The translations under genes and the position numbers were made by a program. This document shows, piece after piece, positions 25,082-32,722 of a stretch of 33,808 nucleotides of DNA. Each line of letters starts with the position of its first letter. Position 1 is the first letter of the stretch. Below the pieces are notes generated by a model. That model was not told the origin of the DNA and did not search any database. It saw only the letters and a program-made list of their open reading frames with translations. The DNA comes from Scatosoma sp045654025. GTDB taxonomy: Bacteria; Bacillota; Clostridia; Christensenellales; Borkfalkiaceae. The DNA lies in contig JAZOMO010000037.1 of assembly GCA_045654025.1 (NCBI GenBank), forward strand, positions 1-33,808, written 5' to 3'.

Positions 25082-25117
25082 AAACCGTTCCCTTTTCTGG
25101 GGGCGGTTTATTTTTTG
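25082..25117. terminator. Bidirectional terminator between convergent genes
   Basis: AAACCGTTCCC (25082-25092) pairs with GGGGGCGGTTT (25099-25109) using two wobble pairs. A T-run follows on the plus strand and an A-run precedes. It serves the membrane protein on the plus strand and the small gene on the minus strand. Confidence 0.85.
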
Positions 25118-25359
25118 CGTTGGTTCTTCAGGCGTTCGTGGCGGAGTAGGTATTCTTCGCAGGCTTTTGCGGAAGGCGTTGGGGGTGTTTCTTTGCTCTC
25201 TTGCTCTTGGAGGGTTACTCCATTTTCCGGTGGGGCGGATTTGGTGACTGAGGGCGTATTTTCCGTCTGATTTTCCGCAGTTTTGGCGGTTTGTGTGGAA
25301 GGGGACGGGGTGTTGTTTAGCATCGTTTTTAATAAATTCCAAATCCCAAGTTGTTCCAT
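25108..25359 (-). CDS. Small Thr/Pro/Glu-rich protein of unknown function
   Basis: This 83-residue protein has a short N-terminal amphipathic helix (LGIWNLLKTML), a low-complexity Thr/Pro/Ser/Glu middle, and a basic C-terminal helix (ACEEYLLRHERLKNQRKK). AGGAGG lies 11 bp before the ATG on the minus strand, and the terminator overlaps the stop codon, so I read it as a real gene. The two conserved-looking ends joined by a disordered linker suggest a tether between two partners. The overlapping 104-residue frame on the same strand is a shadow of this gene. Confidence 0.65.
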   Translation of the reverse strand: MEQLGIWNLLKTMLNNTPSPSTQTAKTAENQTENTPSVTKSAPPENGVTLQEQESKETPPTPSAKACEEYLLRHERLKNQRKK

Positions 25360-25425
25360 GGGCTGAAAAACCTCCTATTTTCAAAAATTTCCTGCAAAAT
25401 TCAGTAAAAAGTCAACTGTTTTTGA

Positions 25426-25454
25426 TTGCAATAATTGACGAATTGATATATAAT
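25426..25454 (+). promoter_or_regulatory. Promoter of the large lipoprotein
   Basis: TATAAT (25449-25454) has a partial -35 TTGCAA at 25426-25431 with 17 bp spacing. A stronger-looking TTGACG at 25435-25440 is only 8 bp away and is not usable with this -10. Confidence 0.6.
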
Positions 25455-25547
25455 AGAATATGCGTTAGTATCGTCGGATAATACTACCTTTCTTATAGAA
25501 AGGAGAAATTGTTCGACTGGCAATATCATCAAGGAGTTCTTCAATCT

Positions 25548-27944
25548 ATGGGGAATAAAACAAAAAAGTTTATCAGCTTGTTAGCGGCGACCGTTATGGT
25601 AGGTTCGACGCTTGCGATTTCGGCTTGTAGCCCGAAGCCTTATGGCTTAGGTGAGCCGCTTTCCATGCCTGAATCGACGGCAGAGGTAAAGTCCAACGGT
25701 GGCTTTGCGGTGGAAAAGGGTGGCTACGTTTATTTCATTAACGGGCAGGAATATTCTACGGCGGACAATGTATACGGCAAAGTGAACAAGGGTTCGCTGA
25801 TGCGTATTTCTACGCAGAATTTGACCGCTGGCGACTATGACAAAGCAGAGGTAGTTGTTCCTCTGTTGTTCGTAACTGGTAGCACCGATTCCGGTATCTT
25901 CATTCAAGGCGATTACGTGTACTTTGCAACGCCCACAACGGATAAGGATTTGGACGGCAACGTGATGTCCAATAAGCTTGACTTTAAGCGCGCGAAGCTG
26001 GACGGCACGGAGGTTATGTCCGATTACTACTTCCGTACGGAATCGAATAACGTGCAGTACCGCTTTGTAAAGGGCGATGACGGCGAAGTGTACTGTATGT
26101 ACGTAGAGGACGGCGCGTTGAAGTCCTACGACGTAAAAAACCGCAAGACCACGGTGCTTGTAAAGGGCGCGGCTAGTGATTTTGTCTTTGACAAAAAGGA
26201 CAAAGGCAACGACGTCGTATACTATACGATGAACGTGCCTAATAGATTTATCGGTACGGACAAGGAGGACGACGAGGAATATACGCAGGTATATCGTGTC
26301 AGCGCTACCGCAACGGTAGACGTGGATGAGGAGAATGCAAGCTATACCGCAAAGGACGGCGAAAAGTATTCCAAAACCTACGATTTCGACGAGAAGTATT
26401 TCAAGGATAAGAACGACGAGGCAAAGGAAGCGGGCGAAAAACCTCGTTACGATCTTTCCGATTACACAACCTATGGCTACGTAAACCTTGGTGAGTTGGT
26501 GCTCGACGGTATCGGTGCTTCTGAAAGACAAGAACCTTTGGAAGAAAAGACGATGCAATTCCATATCGCGGCAGACTACAATGCGGCGATGGCACCTGGG
26601 GCGGGCTTCATCGAAAAGCTTGGCTACACCTACACGATTCAGTCGTACGAGAACGGCGGTATTTATTTCACGCGTAGCGCACAGCTCAGCGACGGTGGTT
26701 CGGCGGTCAACAGCCTGTACTATCTTGCAGATGCGGCGGTGACGGCAGAAGGCTGGAATACGATTTTGGGGAACAACGGCGTGACGGTAGTTTCCAATGA
26801 AACCGCAAACGCAAGCGCTTCTGCGCTGTTCTATATCAACGAAGGCGGCAAGCACAGCTACTTGTACGTTTCGGGTGACAAGCTGATGCGCGCAACGGAA
26901 GGTGAAGAGGATATCGCGATTGCAAAAACGGGCTTTACCGATAGAAAGCTGTTGTACACGGTAGGGGATTATCTCTATTCCTACATCGAAGACGAAAAGA
27001 ACCTTTATCGTATCAACTATACGGGTGGCGTAGCAGAATACTCGGCGATTTTGGACGATGCGGAATACAAGGATGAACAAATCCTTTCCATCGAGTTTAA
27101 TACCGCTTGGTATGCGCCTGAAATCTTCGACAACGTATTGCTTTACAACAACGCACAGACGATTAACGGCATGTCCTACAACTATATCAACGCTGTATCG
27201 TTGATTGGTAAGGACGGCGGAGCGATGAAAACGGAAGAACTGAACGCACGCAACGAGAAGTACCAAGAAGTCATTGATTACATCAATGAAGAAATGGGTG
27301 GTGAAAAGAATCTGGCTGCGGCGGCGATGGCTTATTTCCGTACCGGCAAAGCGGATTTGGTTTACGACCTCTATGAGGAATACGGCGATGACGTGCTGTC
27401 CGACAACGATAAGAAGGAATTTGATGCGTTCGTAGGTCATAAGCTCTCTGAAAGAAAGCCTGTTTCTGTAACGCAGACCCCCAACGATTATACTGAAAAG
27501 TTTAAGGATGGCGATAAATACTACGACGTAGAATCCTACTACTACGGTATGCTGGGCGACAATTACAGCGAGGCTGATAAAGAAACGCTTCCTGAAGACT
27601 GGAAGAAGAGTGTCTACAATGCGACTTCCACCGATTCCGATGCGGATGAGGAAGGTTTGGCTTGGTGGGCATGGTTGCTGATTTCTGTCGGTGGCGTAGC
27701 AGTGGCAGTTGGCGGCGTGTTCTTGGTGATCTACCTTAGAAAGCGCAGCAAGAAGGCGATGGAAGAGCGTATGAGAAGCTCGAAACCTCGCAAGAAGATT
27801 GACACTACGGACGATAAGACGATTGACGTCTATGCGGACGACGTGGCTGAGGAAGCACCTGCACAAGAGGCAGAGGAAGCTACGGAAGCGGCAGAAGAAC
27901 CCGTAGAAGAAGTGGTTGAAGAAACTGCTGAAACCGAAGAATAA
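25548..27944 (+). CDS. Large lipoprotein with beta-rich ectodomain, C-terminal membrane helix and acidic tail
   Basis: The 798-residue protein begins with a lipoprotein signal, lipobox ISAC with Cys27. The ectodomain (about 30-690) has repeated strand patterns such as GGYVYFING, GDYVYFATP and GDYLYSYIEDEKNLYRINYTGG. These recall the DUF5050/propeller-like sheets that alternate Tyr-Tyr-Phe with Gly/Asp turns. A single helix at about 706-728 (WWAWLLISVGG...) is followed by RKRSKK, a basic segment, and an Ala/Glu-rich acidic tail of about 50 residues, which would be cytoplasmic. Two anchors in one protein are unusual. AAGGAG precedes ATG 25548; an upstream TTG at 25509 also has a ribosome site but would bury the signal peptide. 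A sensor or scaffold is possible; function is unknown. Confidence 0.82.
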   Translation: MGNKTKKFISLLAATVMVGSTLAISACSPKPYGLGEPLSMPESTAEVKSNGGFAVEKGGYVYFINGQEYSTADNVYGKVNKGSLMRISTQNLTAGDYDKAEVVVPLLFVTGSTDSGIFIQGDYVYFATPTTDKDLDGNVMSNKLDFKRAKLDGTEVMSDYYFRTESNNVQYRFVKGDDGEVYCMYVEDGALKSYDVKNRKTTVLVKGAASDFVFDKKDKGNDVVYYTMNVPNRFIGTDKEDDEEYTQVYRVSATATVDVDEENASYTAKDGEKYSKTYDFDEKYFKDKNDEAKEAGEKPRYDLSDYTTYGYVNLGELVLDGIGASERQEPLEEKTMQFHIAADYNAAMAPGAGFIEKLGYTYTIQSYENGGIYFTRSAQLSDGGSAVNSLYYLADAAVTAEGWNTILGNNGVTVVSNETANASASALFYINEGGKHSYLYVSGDKLMRATEGEEDIAIAKTGFTDRKLLYTVGDYLYSYIEDEKNLYRINYTGGVAEYSAILDDAEYKDEQILSIEFNTAWYAPEIFDNVLLYNNAQTINGMSYNYINAVSLIGKDGGAMKTEELNARNEKYQEVIDYINEEMGGEKNLAAAAMAYFRTGKADLVYDLYEEYGDDVLSDNDKKEFDAFVGHKLSERKPVSVTQTPNDYTEKFKDGDKYYDVESYYYGMLGDNYSEADKETLPEDWKKSVYNATSTDSDADEEGLAWWAWLLISVGGVAVAVGGVFLVIYLRKRSKKAMEERMRSSKPRKKIDTTDDKTIDVYADDVAEEAPAQEAEEATEAAEEPVEEVVEETAETEE

Positions 27945-27954
27945 GCATAAAAAG

Positions 27955-27986
27955 AGACCGTTCTAATGATAAGGACGGTCTTTTTT
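27955..27986 (+). terminator. Rho-independent terminator
   Basis: AGACCGT (27955-27961) pairs with ACGGTCT (27975-27981), followed by six T residues. Confidence 0.88.
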
Positions 27987-28038
27987 CGGGAAATAGGAAA
28001 AAAAATAAAAAAAATCCGCAAAACTATATAAAAAACAG

Positions 28039-28067
28039 TTTACAAATTTCGTAAATATTAATATAAT
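28039..28067 (+). promoter_or_regulatory. Sigma-A promoter of the zinc-ribbon gene
   Basis: TTTACA (28039-28044) and TATAAT (28062-28067) are spaced by 17 bp in a very AT-rich stretch. Confidence 0.82.
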
Positions 28068-28118
28068 ATAGCAAAATTAAACCCGCCAAATGGACGGCGA
28101 GAGATAAGGGAGAAAACT

Positions 28119-28580
28119 ATGGCAAGATATATCATTTGCCCCAGATGTGAATTGAATTTTATTGATGCAGATGAGAGAGAATATTGCGAGGTCTGCGAAA
28201 AGGAGCTTTCTGGCGACACTTCTTACGTAGAGGCGTTGGAGGAAGAAGCGGCTGAGGATATGGAGCTTTGCCCTCTCTGTGGCGAGGTCTACGTAAAGCT
28301 GGGCGAAAAGATGTGCGAGGAATGCGCTCGTAAGAGTGAATACGAGGATGAGGTAGACGTTGAGGATGCGGACAAAGAAGACGATACTTGGCGCAGCTAT
28401 CTGGACGATGACGATACGGAAGACCTTGGTATCACCGTGGACGATGCGGACTTCGACTTAGAGGAAGAAGAGGAAGAAGAGGAAGAAACGTACGCGGACG
28501 AAGAATGGGAAGAAGTTTCTGCGGACGACTACGATGAATCGCTCGACGACGATGACGACGATGACGATGACGATTTCTAA
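28119..28580 (+). CDS. Double zinc-ribbon protein with a long acidic tail
   Basis: This 153-residue cytoplasmic protein has two rubredoxin-like zinc ribbons: Cys7/Cys10 with Cys23/Cys26, and Cys51/Cys54 with Cys66/Cys69. The remaining 80 residues are almost all Asp and Glu, ending in a run of about ten Asp and a Phe. The acidic tail may mimic nucleic acid or bind basic proteins, and the ribbons may bind RNA polymerase or ribosomal partners; both ideas are inference. The poly-Asp codons form a GAC/GAT microsatellite. The ribosome site is AAGGGAG. The family is not recognised. Confidence 0.85.
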   Translation: MARYIICPRCELNFIDADEREYCEVCEKELSGDTSYVEALEEEAAEDMELCPLCGEVYVKLGEKMCEECARKSEYEDEVDVEDADKEDDTWRSYLDDDDTEDLGITVDDADFDLEEEEEEEEETYADEEWEEVSADDYDESLDDDDDDDDDDF

Positions 28581-28590
28581 ATAAAAAAGA

Positions 28591-28614
28591 CCCTGTGACA
28601 CAGCTATTAAAAAA
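28591..28614. repeat. Possible solo end of the 8560-8866 element
   Basis: CTGTGACACAGC (28593-28604) followed by an A/T tail matches the right end of the 8560 element (8854-8876) at about 20 of 23 positions. It lies just after a coding region, as the full element does. Confidence 0.4.
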
Positions 28615-28617
28615 CGA

Positions 28618-28656
28618 AAAAGGAAGGACAAAACTTGGTTTGTCCTTCCTTTCCTT
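28618..28656. terminator. Strong bidirectional terminator
   Basis: AAGGAAGGACAAA (28620-28632) pairs perfectly with TTTGTCCTTCCTT (28639-28651). A and T runs on either side let it serve both the zinc-ribbon gene and the minus-strand small genes. Confidence 0.93.
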
Positions 28657-28676
28657 TTGGTGTCTTATCGCCTTTT

Positions 28677-28868
28677 TTAAAGGTCGTCTGCGTCCTGCAC
28701 GGGCTTTTCCCGTCTGTCTGTCGGCACGCCTGTATAGCTGCCGTTTACGTCCGTTTTAGACGTGTGCCCCAGTAAGCCTAAAACAAGTTTTGTGGGGGCA
28801 GGTACGCGTGTTTCTTCCTTTTTACTTGCAGTTTTCTTCACGGCTAGGATTGTTCTTACACTTGCCAC
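28677..28868 (-). CDS. Short conserved-looking protein, start uncertain
   Basis: The open frame encodes up to 63 residues, with GHTSKTDVNGSYTG in the middle and PVQDADDL at the end. I associate this C-terminal pattern with very short conserved Clostridia proteins, from memory only. The start is unclear: GTG 28868 lies inside the upstream Cys-rich gene in another frame, while the best ribosome site (AAGGAAG just after that gene's stop) is followed by GTA where a start would be expected. Either a rare start is used, or a base change has removed the native one. Confidence 0.45.
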   Translation of the reverse strand: MASVRTILAVKKTASKKEETRVPAPTKLVLGLLGHTSKTDVNGSYTGVPTDRREKPVQDADDL

Positions 28869-28932
28869 CGCAAGCCTTCGTTTTTGCCTTATTGGTTTCT
28901 TTGCTGTGTTGGTTCGATCTTTTTTCGTTCAT
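28822..28932 (-). CDS. 36-residue Cys-containing small protein
   Basis: A perfect AAAGGAG site lies 8 bp before the ATG at 28932 on the minus strand. The product is Lys-rich and ends with a CGGKCKNN...ENCK motif, three Cys residues that could bind a metal. It is followed immediately by the reading frame ending PVQDADDL, so the two may form a tiny operon ending at the 28618-28656 terminator. It overlaps the GTG-started version of that frame by 47 bp. Confidence 0.6.
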   Translation of the reverse strand: MNEKRSNQHSKETNKAKTKACGGKCKNNPSREENCK

Positions 28933-29030
28933 AATTTTTTCTCCTTTGAAAGCGGTTTGGCTTTCGTTGTTAGTTTGCTTCTTCTAAAGGATTTTATTCG
29001 GAAAATCCCTACCAAAGTATGCCAAATCAC

Positions 29031-29059
29031 TTGCGAAAAAGCGGAAAACAAGGTACAAT
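29031..29059 (+). promoter_or_regulatory. Sigma-A promoter of trmL
   Basis: TTGCGA (29031-29036) and TACAAT (29054-29059) are spaced by 17 bp. Confidence 0.65.
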
Positions 29060-29106
29060 ATAGTAGCCGTTTTAATCTAGCTTAAAAAGAAAGAGGTAAA
29101 AAGAAA

Positions 29107-29610
29107 ATGTTTCATATTGTTTTGGTAGAACCGGAAATTCCACAGAACGCAGGCAACATCGCGCGCACCTGCGCCGCGACGGGCACGGCGTTGCACATGG
29201 TACGCCCCTTGGGATTTGAGGTCTCCGATAAATACTTAAAACGCGCTGGCCTTGATTACTGGAATTTGGTGCAAATTTCGTATTACGATAGCTTTGAGGA
29301 ATTGCGCGCGAAGTACCCTGAGGCTCGGTTTTTCTTCTTTACGACCAAAGCTCGCCACCGCCATTCGGACGTGCAGTTCCGTGACGGGGATTTTCTGGTA
29401 TTCGGCAAGGAAACGAAAGGCTTGCCTGAAGAACTATTAATGCAAAACGAGGAAACCTGCTTGCGCATTCCTATGGACGGGCGCGCGCGGTCGCTGAACC
29501 TGAGCAACTCGGCGGCGATTGCCGTCTACGAGGCGTTGCGCCAGACGGATTTTCAGGGCTTACAAGAGGAAGGGGAGCTGCATCACCACTCTTGGTCTGA
29601 CCTGCTGTAA
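29107..29610 (+). CDS. trmL: tRNA (cytidine/uridine(34)-2'-O)-methyltransferase TrmL
   Basis: This 167-residue SPOUT methyltransferase methylates the wobble ribose of certain leucine tRNAs using S-adenosylmethionine. Motifs match the family: VEPEIPQNAGNIARTC at the N-terminus, LVFGKETKGLP in the middle, and RIPMDGRARSLNLSNSAAIAVYEALRQ as the SAM-binding knot. The tail reads HHHSWSDLL. It has its own promoter. The next gene, spoIIR, starts 110 bp downstream, after a weak CCCAAA/TTTGGG hairpin. Confidence 0.93.
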   Translation: MFHIVLVEPEIPQNAGNIARTCAATGTALHMVRPLGFEVSDKYLKRAGLDYWNLVQISYYDSFEELRAKYPEARFFFFTTKARHRHSDVQFRDGDFLVFGKETKGLPEELLMQNEETCLRIPMDGRARSLNLSNSAAIAVYEALRQTDFQGLQEEGELHHHSWSDLL

Positions 29611-29720
29611 TTTGCTTCGCACCCCAAAGACAGCTTTTGGGCTGGTTCGGATTTAACAGTATAAACAGAATACATTTTGTCAATAATCTCTGTGTAGCAA
29701 CACACGGAGGTTATTTTTTT

Positions 29721-30260
29721 ATGCGAAAAATAGGTATAATTCTTTTACTTTCCTGCATAATAACTTTGACGGCGGTTGGGCTGTTTGGCTGTACGCAGAG
29801 TGGGCAGGTATCGAACGAATATCTGCGCATCCACATCCGAGCGGACAGCGACGAGCCACAGGCTCAGGCGGCAAAATATGCCGTACGCGACGCCTTGGTA
29901 GAGGCGCTCGCCCCCACGGTGGCAGGGTGTGAAAGCTTTGCGGATGCGGCGCAGAGATTGAAGGCGCTGGAAGGGACTTTGTCGGCGGTTGGCACGGAAA
30001 CATTGCGAAAAAACGGCTTGCCCTACGAGGCGAGGGCAGAGGTCAGAACGGAGTATTTCCCCGTTCGTGTCTACGGTGAATATACCCTGCCTGCCGGGGA
30101 GTATATGGCGTTGGTCGTCGAGCTTGGACGCGCGGAGGGGAAAAACTGGTGGTGTGTGATCTATCCACCCCTTTGCTTTGCGGGGCAGGCGGGCATACCC
30201 GTTCGATATAAGAGCCGTATTTTGGAGTTGATAGCGGCTTGGAAATCGAGCAGAGGCTGA
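29721..30260 (+). CDS. spoIIR: Stage II sporulation protein R
   Basis: SpoIIR is made in the forespore, secreted into the intermembrane space, and triggers SpoIIGA to process pro-sigma-E in the mother cell. The protein has 179 residues. It starts with a signal peptide ending LFGC, which could be a lipobox. Then come the family blocks LRIHIRADSDEP, AKYAVRDALVEAL and NWWCVIYPPLCF. I chose ATG 29721, which has a GGAGG site, over a longer frame from 29637. A short hairpin (TGTGT/ACACA, about 29691-29705) lies just before the ribosome site. Sigma-F control is expected from the family, but I could not place a clear sigma-F promoter. Confidence 0.93.
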   Translation: MRKIGIILLLSCIITLTAVGLFGCTQSGQVSNEYLRIHIRADSDEPQAQAAKYAVRDALVEALAPTVAGCESFADAAQRLKALEGTLSAVGTETLRKNGLPYEARAEVRTEYFPVRVYGEYTLPAGEYMALVVELGRAEGKNWWCVIYPPLCFAGQAGIPVRYKSRILELIAAWKSSRG

Positions 30261-30295
30261 GAGTGATTTGCCCCCATACATAGGAGGAGGATAGA

Positions 30296-31048
30296 ATGAA
30301 GAAAAAAGCAAAATGGATCGCCGCTTGCGCGTTTGCCACCCTTGCGGTGGTATCTGCTGTGCCTGCGGCGCTGTTATCGAGGGTGAAAAACACAGAAACG
30401 GTGGACCGCCCTGCGGACGTCATTGTGGTGGAAGCGGCGGTATTGCGCCAAGGCTCGCGTGGTAGCGAGGTAAAAGAGGTGCAACGCCGCTTGAAACAAT
30501 GGGGGTATTACAACGGTAGCGTAGACGGCGTGTTCGGCACGGCTACGCGTAGTGCGGTCATCTACTTCCAGAAGAAAAACGGCTTGACGGCGGACGGGGT
30601 TGTGGGCAAAGCAACCTATAAGGCTCTGGGGATGAACGATGCGTATAACGCCCTGCAAAACTCCGTACCCTCGCAGTCGGGTACGAACGGTTTTTCTGAA
30701 TCGGACGTGTATCTGCTGGCGCGTACTATCTACGCCGAAGGCAGAGGTGAACCGTACGTCGGTCAGGTGGCGATCGGGGCGGTGATTATGAACCGAATTC
30801 GCAGTCCGCAGTTCCCGAATACCGTATCGGGTGTCGTCTACCAAAAGCACGCATTCACGGCGGTGAGTGACGGCCAAATCAACTTGACGCCCAACGATAC
30901 GGCTTTGAAGGCGGCAAGAGATGCGATGAACGGCTGGGATCCGTCGGGCGGGGCTTTGTACTACTACAACCCTGCGGTGGCCACCAGCTCTTGGATTTTT
31001 GATCGCCAGACGATTACAGTCATCGGCAGACACGTGTTTGCTATTTAA
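30296..31048 (+). CDS. sleB: Spore cortex-lytic enzyme SleB
   Basis: SleB is the lytic transglycosylase that degrades muramic-delta-lactam cortex at germination. The 250-residue protein has an N-terminal membrane or signal segment (about 5-28), a peptidoglycan-binding domain (about 50-115, with LRQGSRGSEVKEVQRRL and VDGVFGTATRSAV), and a C-terminal hydrolase domain (about 135-250). Catalytic Glu148 is in IYAEGRGEP, and AIGAVIMNR follows. A strong GGAGGAGG site precedes it. ypeB follows 13 bp later, the standard pairing in which each protein protects the other in the spore. Confidence 0.95.
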   Translation: MKKKAKWIAACAFATLAVVSAVPAALLSRVKNTETVDRPADVIVVEAAVLRQGSRGSEVKEVQRRLKQWGYYNGSVDGVFGTATRSAVIYFQKKNGLTADGVVGKATYKALGMNDAYNALQNSVPSQSGTNGFSESDVYLLARTIYAEGRGEPYVGQVAIGAVIMNRIRSPQFPNTVSGVVYQKHAFTAVSDGQINLTPNDTALKAARDAMNGWDPSGGALYYYNPAVATSSWIFDRQTITVIGRHVFAI

Positions 31049-31061
31049 AAGGGGGTATGAG

Positions 31062-32627
31062 ATGGACGAAAAGGATTTTGGGAAAAATATGTCCTCGGGG
31101 GCAGAAAAGGTAGAGAGTATCGAACGCCAAGCCGAGCTTGAACGTCAAGCGGCGGAACGCCGCGTGCAAGAGGCTCGCAAAAGAGTGCAGAAAAACAGAG
31201 AGAGGGAGAACCGTTATCGCGAGGCTTTGCACGAACTTGAAAGAGAGCGAAAGGCGCATCAGGCATCAGGTGGTCAGGGTGGCGTAAATGGTGGAAATCA
31301 GGGTAAAAAACAGCGTGGAGACGGCCTTGGCGGCTGGATTGCGGCGGTGGTTTCGTTGGGCGCAGTTTCGTTGGCATTAACGGCGGTTTTGACGGTGGGC
31401 GCAATCAATATGGGCAAGCAAAACGCCTCTACGGCAGGCGGGTATCGCGGGCTGGTATACGAGGTGATTCATCTTGCTGAAAAGGTGGATGATGATTTGG
31501 ACGCTCTGCGTATTTCTGAAGACCCGACCAAGCAGATGGAACTGCTCACCGATATTTTGGTGCAGACGAGAATGGCGGAAACCGACCTTGAAAAACTCCC
31601 CTACGGCGTGCAGGAAGACGGCAATACGATGCGCTTTTTGAACGGTATGTCGTTTGCCTGCGAACGGATGCTTGAAAAGCTTGCGCGCGGCGAACAGCTG
31701 AGTGAGTGGGATAAAAAGCACCTTGAAATGATGTATAAAACACAGCATAAGATGCGTGAAACGCTGGACGAGCTTGCCGCAACGTTAGAGGATGACGATA
31801 TTACGGGCATGATGAAGGGGAAGGATTGTCGTATAACGAAAGCTTTAGAGAAAGTGGAAAACGAGGCGATGCCTAAGCTCCCCATTGAGCCCCGAAAACC
31901 CAAAGAGGAAAAAGAATTGATGCCGACTCCCAGCAAATCGGGGAAGCGGGAAAAGCAGGGGATTCCCTCCCAAAAAGCAGAGGAGCTGTGCAGATATTAT
32001 TTTTCCGACTATGGGATTGAGAGCGTAACCTACGCAGGTGAAACGCTGGGGAAGGGAGGCAAGGCTTATAATTTCGAGCTGATGACAGAAAACGACGTTA
32101 GGATGTTCGCTCAGATTTCTGAGGAGAATGGGGCGCTGGCATACTTTGATTATTACGAGGAATGTCATAGCCACGTGTATGATATAGAGACGGCGAAGAA
32201 CACCGCTTGGGCGTTTTTGCAAAAGCTGGGGTATACGGAAGTAATCCCTGTCAAGGTCAGCGAAAGTGGTACGAATGCCGACTTTACCTTTGTGTACTAC
32301 GCGGACGGTTGCACCTACTATCCCGATGAAATTATCGTGAAGGTGTGCGAGCAACGTGGGGTTGTCAGCGGTATGGACGCCAGCAAATATCTCAAAAACC
32401 ATAGGGGCAGGTGCGAATTGAACACAAAAATCAGTATGCAGGAGGCGCGCGATAAGCTCAGCGAAAAGCTGGCGGTAGAATCGTCCAGACTGGTTTTGTT
32501 TGAACACAAGGGCAGGGAACTGACCGCCTACGAATTTTTCTGCAGCTACGATGACAAGTCCTATTTCGTGTATATGGACGCCACCGACGGCAGAGAACTG
32601 TTCATCGTCAATTCGAGGAATTTTTAA
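31062..32627 (+). CDS. ypeB: Germination protein YpeB with an N-terminal coiled-coil extension
   Basis: YpeB is the partner needed to keep and localise SleB in the spore. The 521-residue protein has a charged, Glu/Arg-rich coiled coil (residues about 10-75), a Gly-rich linker, one membrane helix (about 90-115, GWIAAVVSLGAVSLALTAVL), and a long ectodomain beginning YRGLVYEVIHLAEKVDDDL. The C-terminal half carries PepSY-type repeats. B. subtilis YpeB (about 450 residues) has its helix near the N-terminus, so the 90-residue cytoplasmic head here is extra. I chose ATG 31062 after a GGGGG-type site; an overlapping upstream frame from 30999 runs inside sleB. Confidence 0.9.
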   Translation: MDEKDFGKNMSSGAEKVESIERQAELERQAAERRVQEARKRVQKNRERENRYREALHELERERKAHQASGGQGGVNGGNQGKKQRGDGLGGWIAAVVSLGAVSLALTAVLTVGAINMGKQNASTAGGYRGLVYEVIHLAEKVDDDLDALRISEDPTKQMELLTDILVQTRMAETDLEKLPYGVQEDGNTMRFLNGMSFACERMLEKLARGEQLSEWDKKHLEMMYKTQHKMRETLDELAATLEDDDITGMMKGKDCRITKALEKVENEAMPKLPIEPRKPKEEKELMPTPSKSGKREKQGIPSQKAEELCRYYFSDYGIESVTYAGETLGKGGKAYNFELMTENDVRMFAQISEENGALAYFDYYEECHSHVYDIETAKNTAWAFLQKLGYTEVIPVKVSESGTNADFTFVYYADGCTYYPDEIIVKVCEQRGVVSGMDASKYLKNHRGRCELNTKISMQEARDKLSEKLAVESSRLVLFEHKGRELTAYEFFCSYDDKSYFVYMDATDGRELFIVNSRNF

Positions 32628-32654
32628 GCAAACGGAAAATTTTTCTAAAAACGC

Positions 32655-32683
32655 TTGACGGAACAAAAAAGCTATGCTATAAT
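32655..32683 (+). promoter_or_regulatory. Sigma-A promoter of perR
   Basis: TTGACG (32655-32660) and TATAAT (32678-32683) are spaced by 17 bp. An AT-rich TAAT...ATTA pattern follows the -10 box, but it does not match the PerR box closely. Confidence 0.85.
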
Positions 32684-32722
32684 GGTACTGTATTAAGACT
32701 GAGTATTATTACGGGGGTAGCT

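Noticed and set aside
25435..25454. TTGACG paired with TATAAT as the lipoprotein promoter
   Set aside because: The spacing is only 8 bp; a weaker TTGCAA at the correct 17-bp distance is the better reading.
25647..27866. 739-residue open frame on the minus strand opposite the large lipoprotein
   Set aside because: It has no ribosome site and an unnatural composition (Arg, His and Val rich), and it mirrors the codon bias of the plus-strand gene, which has a signal peptide and promoter. The same applies to the long antisense frames at 2621-3679, 5679-6671, 7549-8466, 12578-13660 and 20127-20921.
29611..29720. Sigma-F promoter of spoIIR
   Set aside because: A GTATA sequence is visible near 29660, but no matching -10 element lies at the right distance. 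The promoter is expected from the family but not shown.
32678..32722. PerR or Fur box overlapping the perR promoter
   Set aside because: AT-rich half sites (TAAT, ATTA) are present, but spacing and symmetry do not match the 15-bp PerR box, so autoregulation cannot be claimed.
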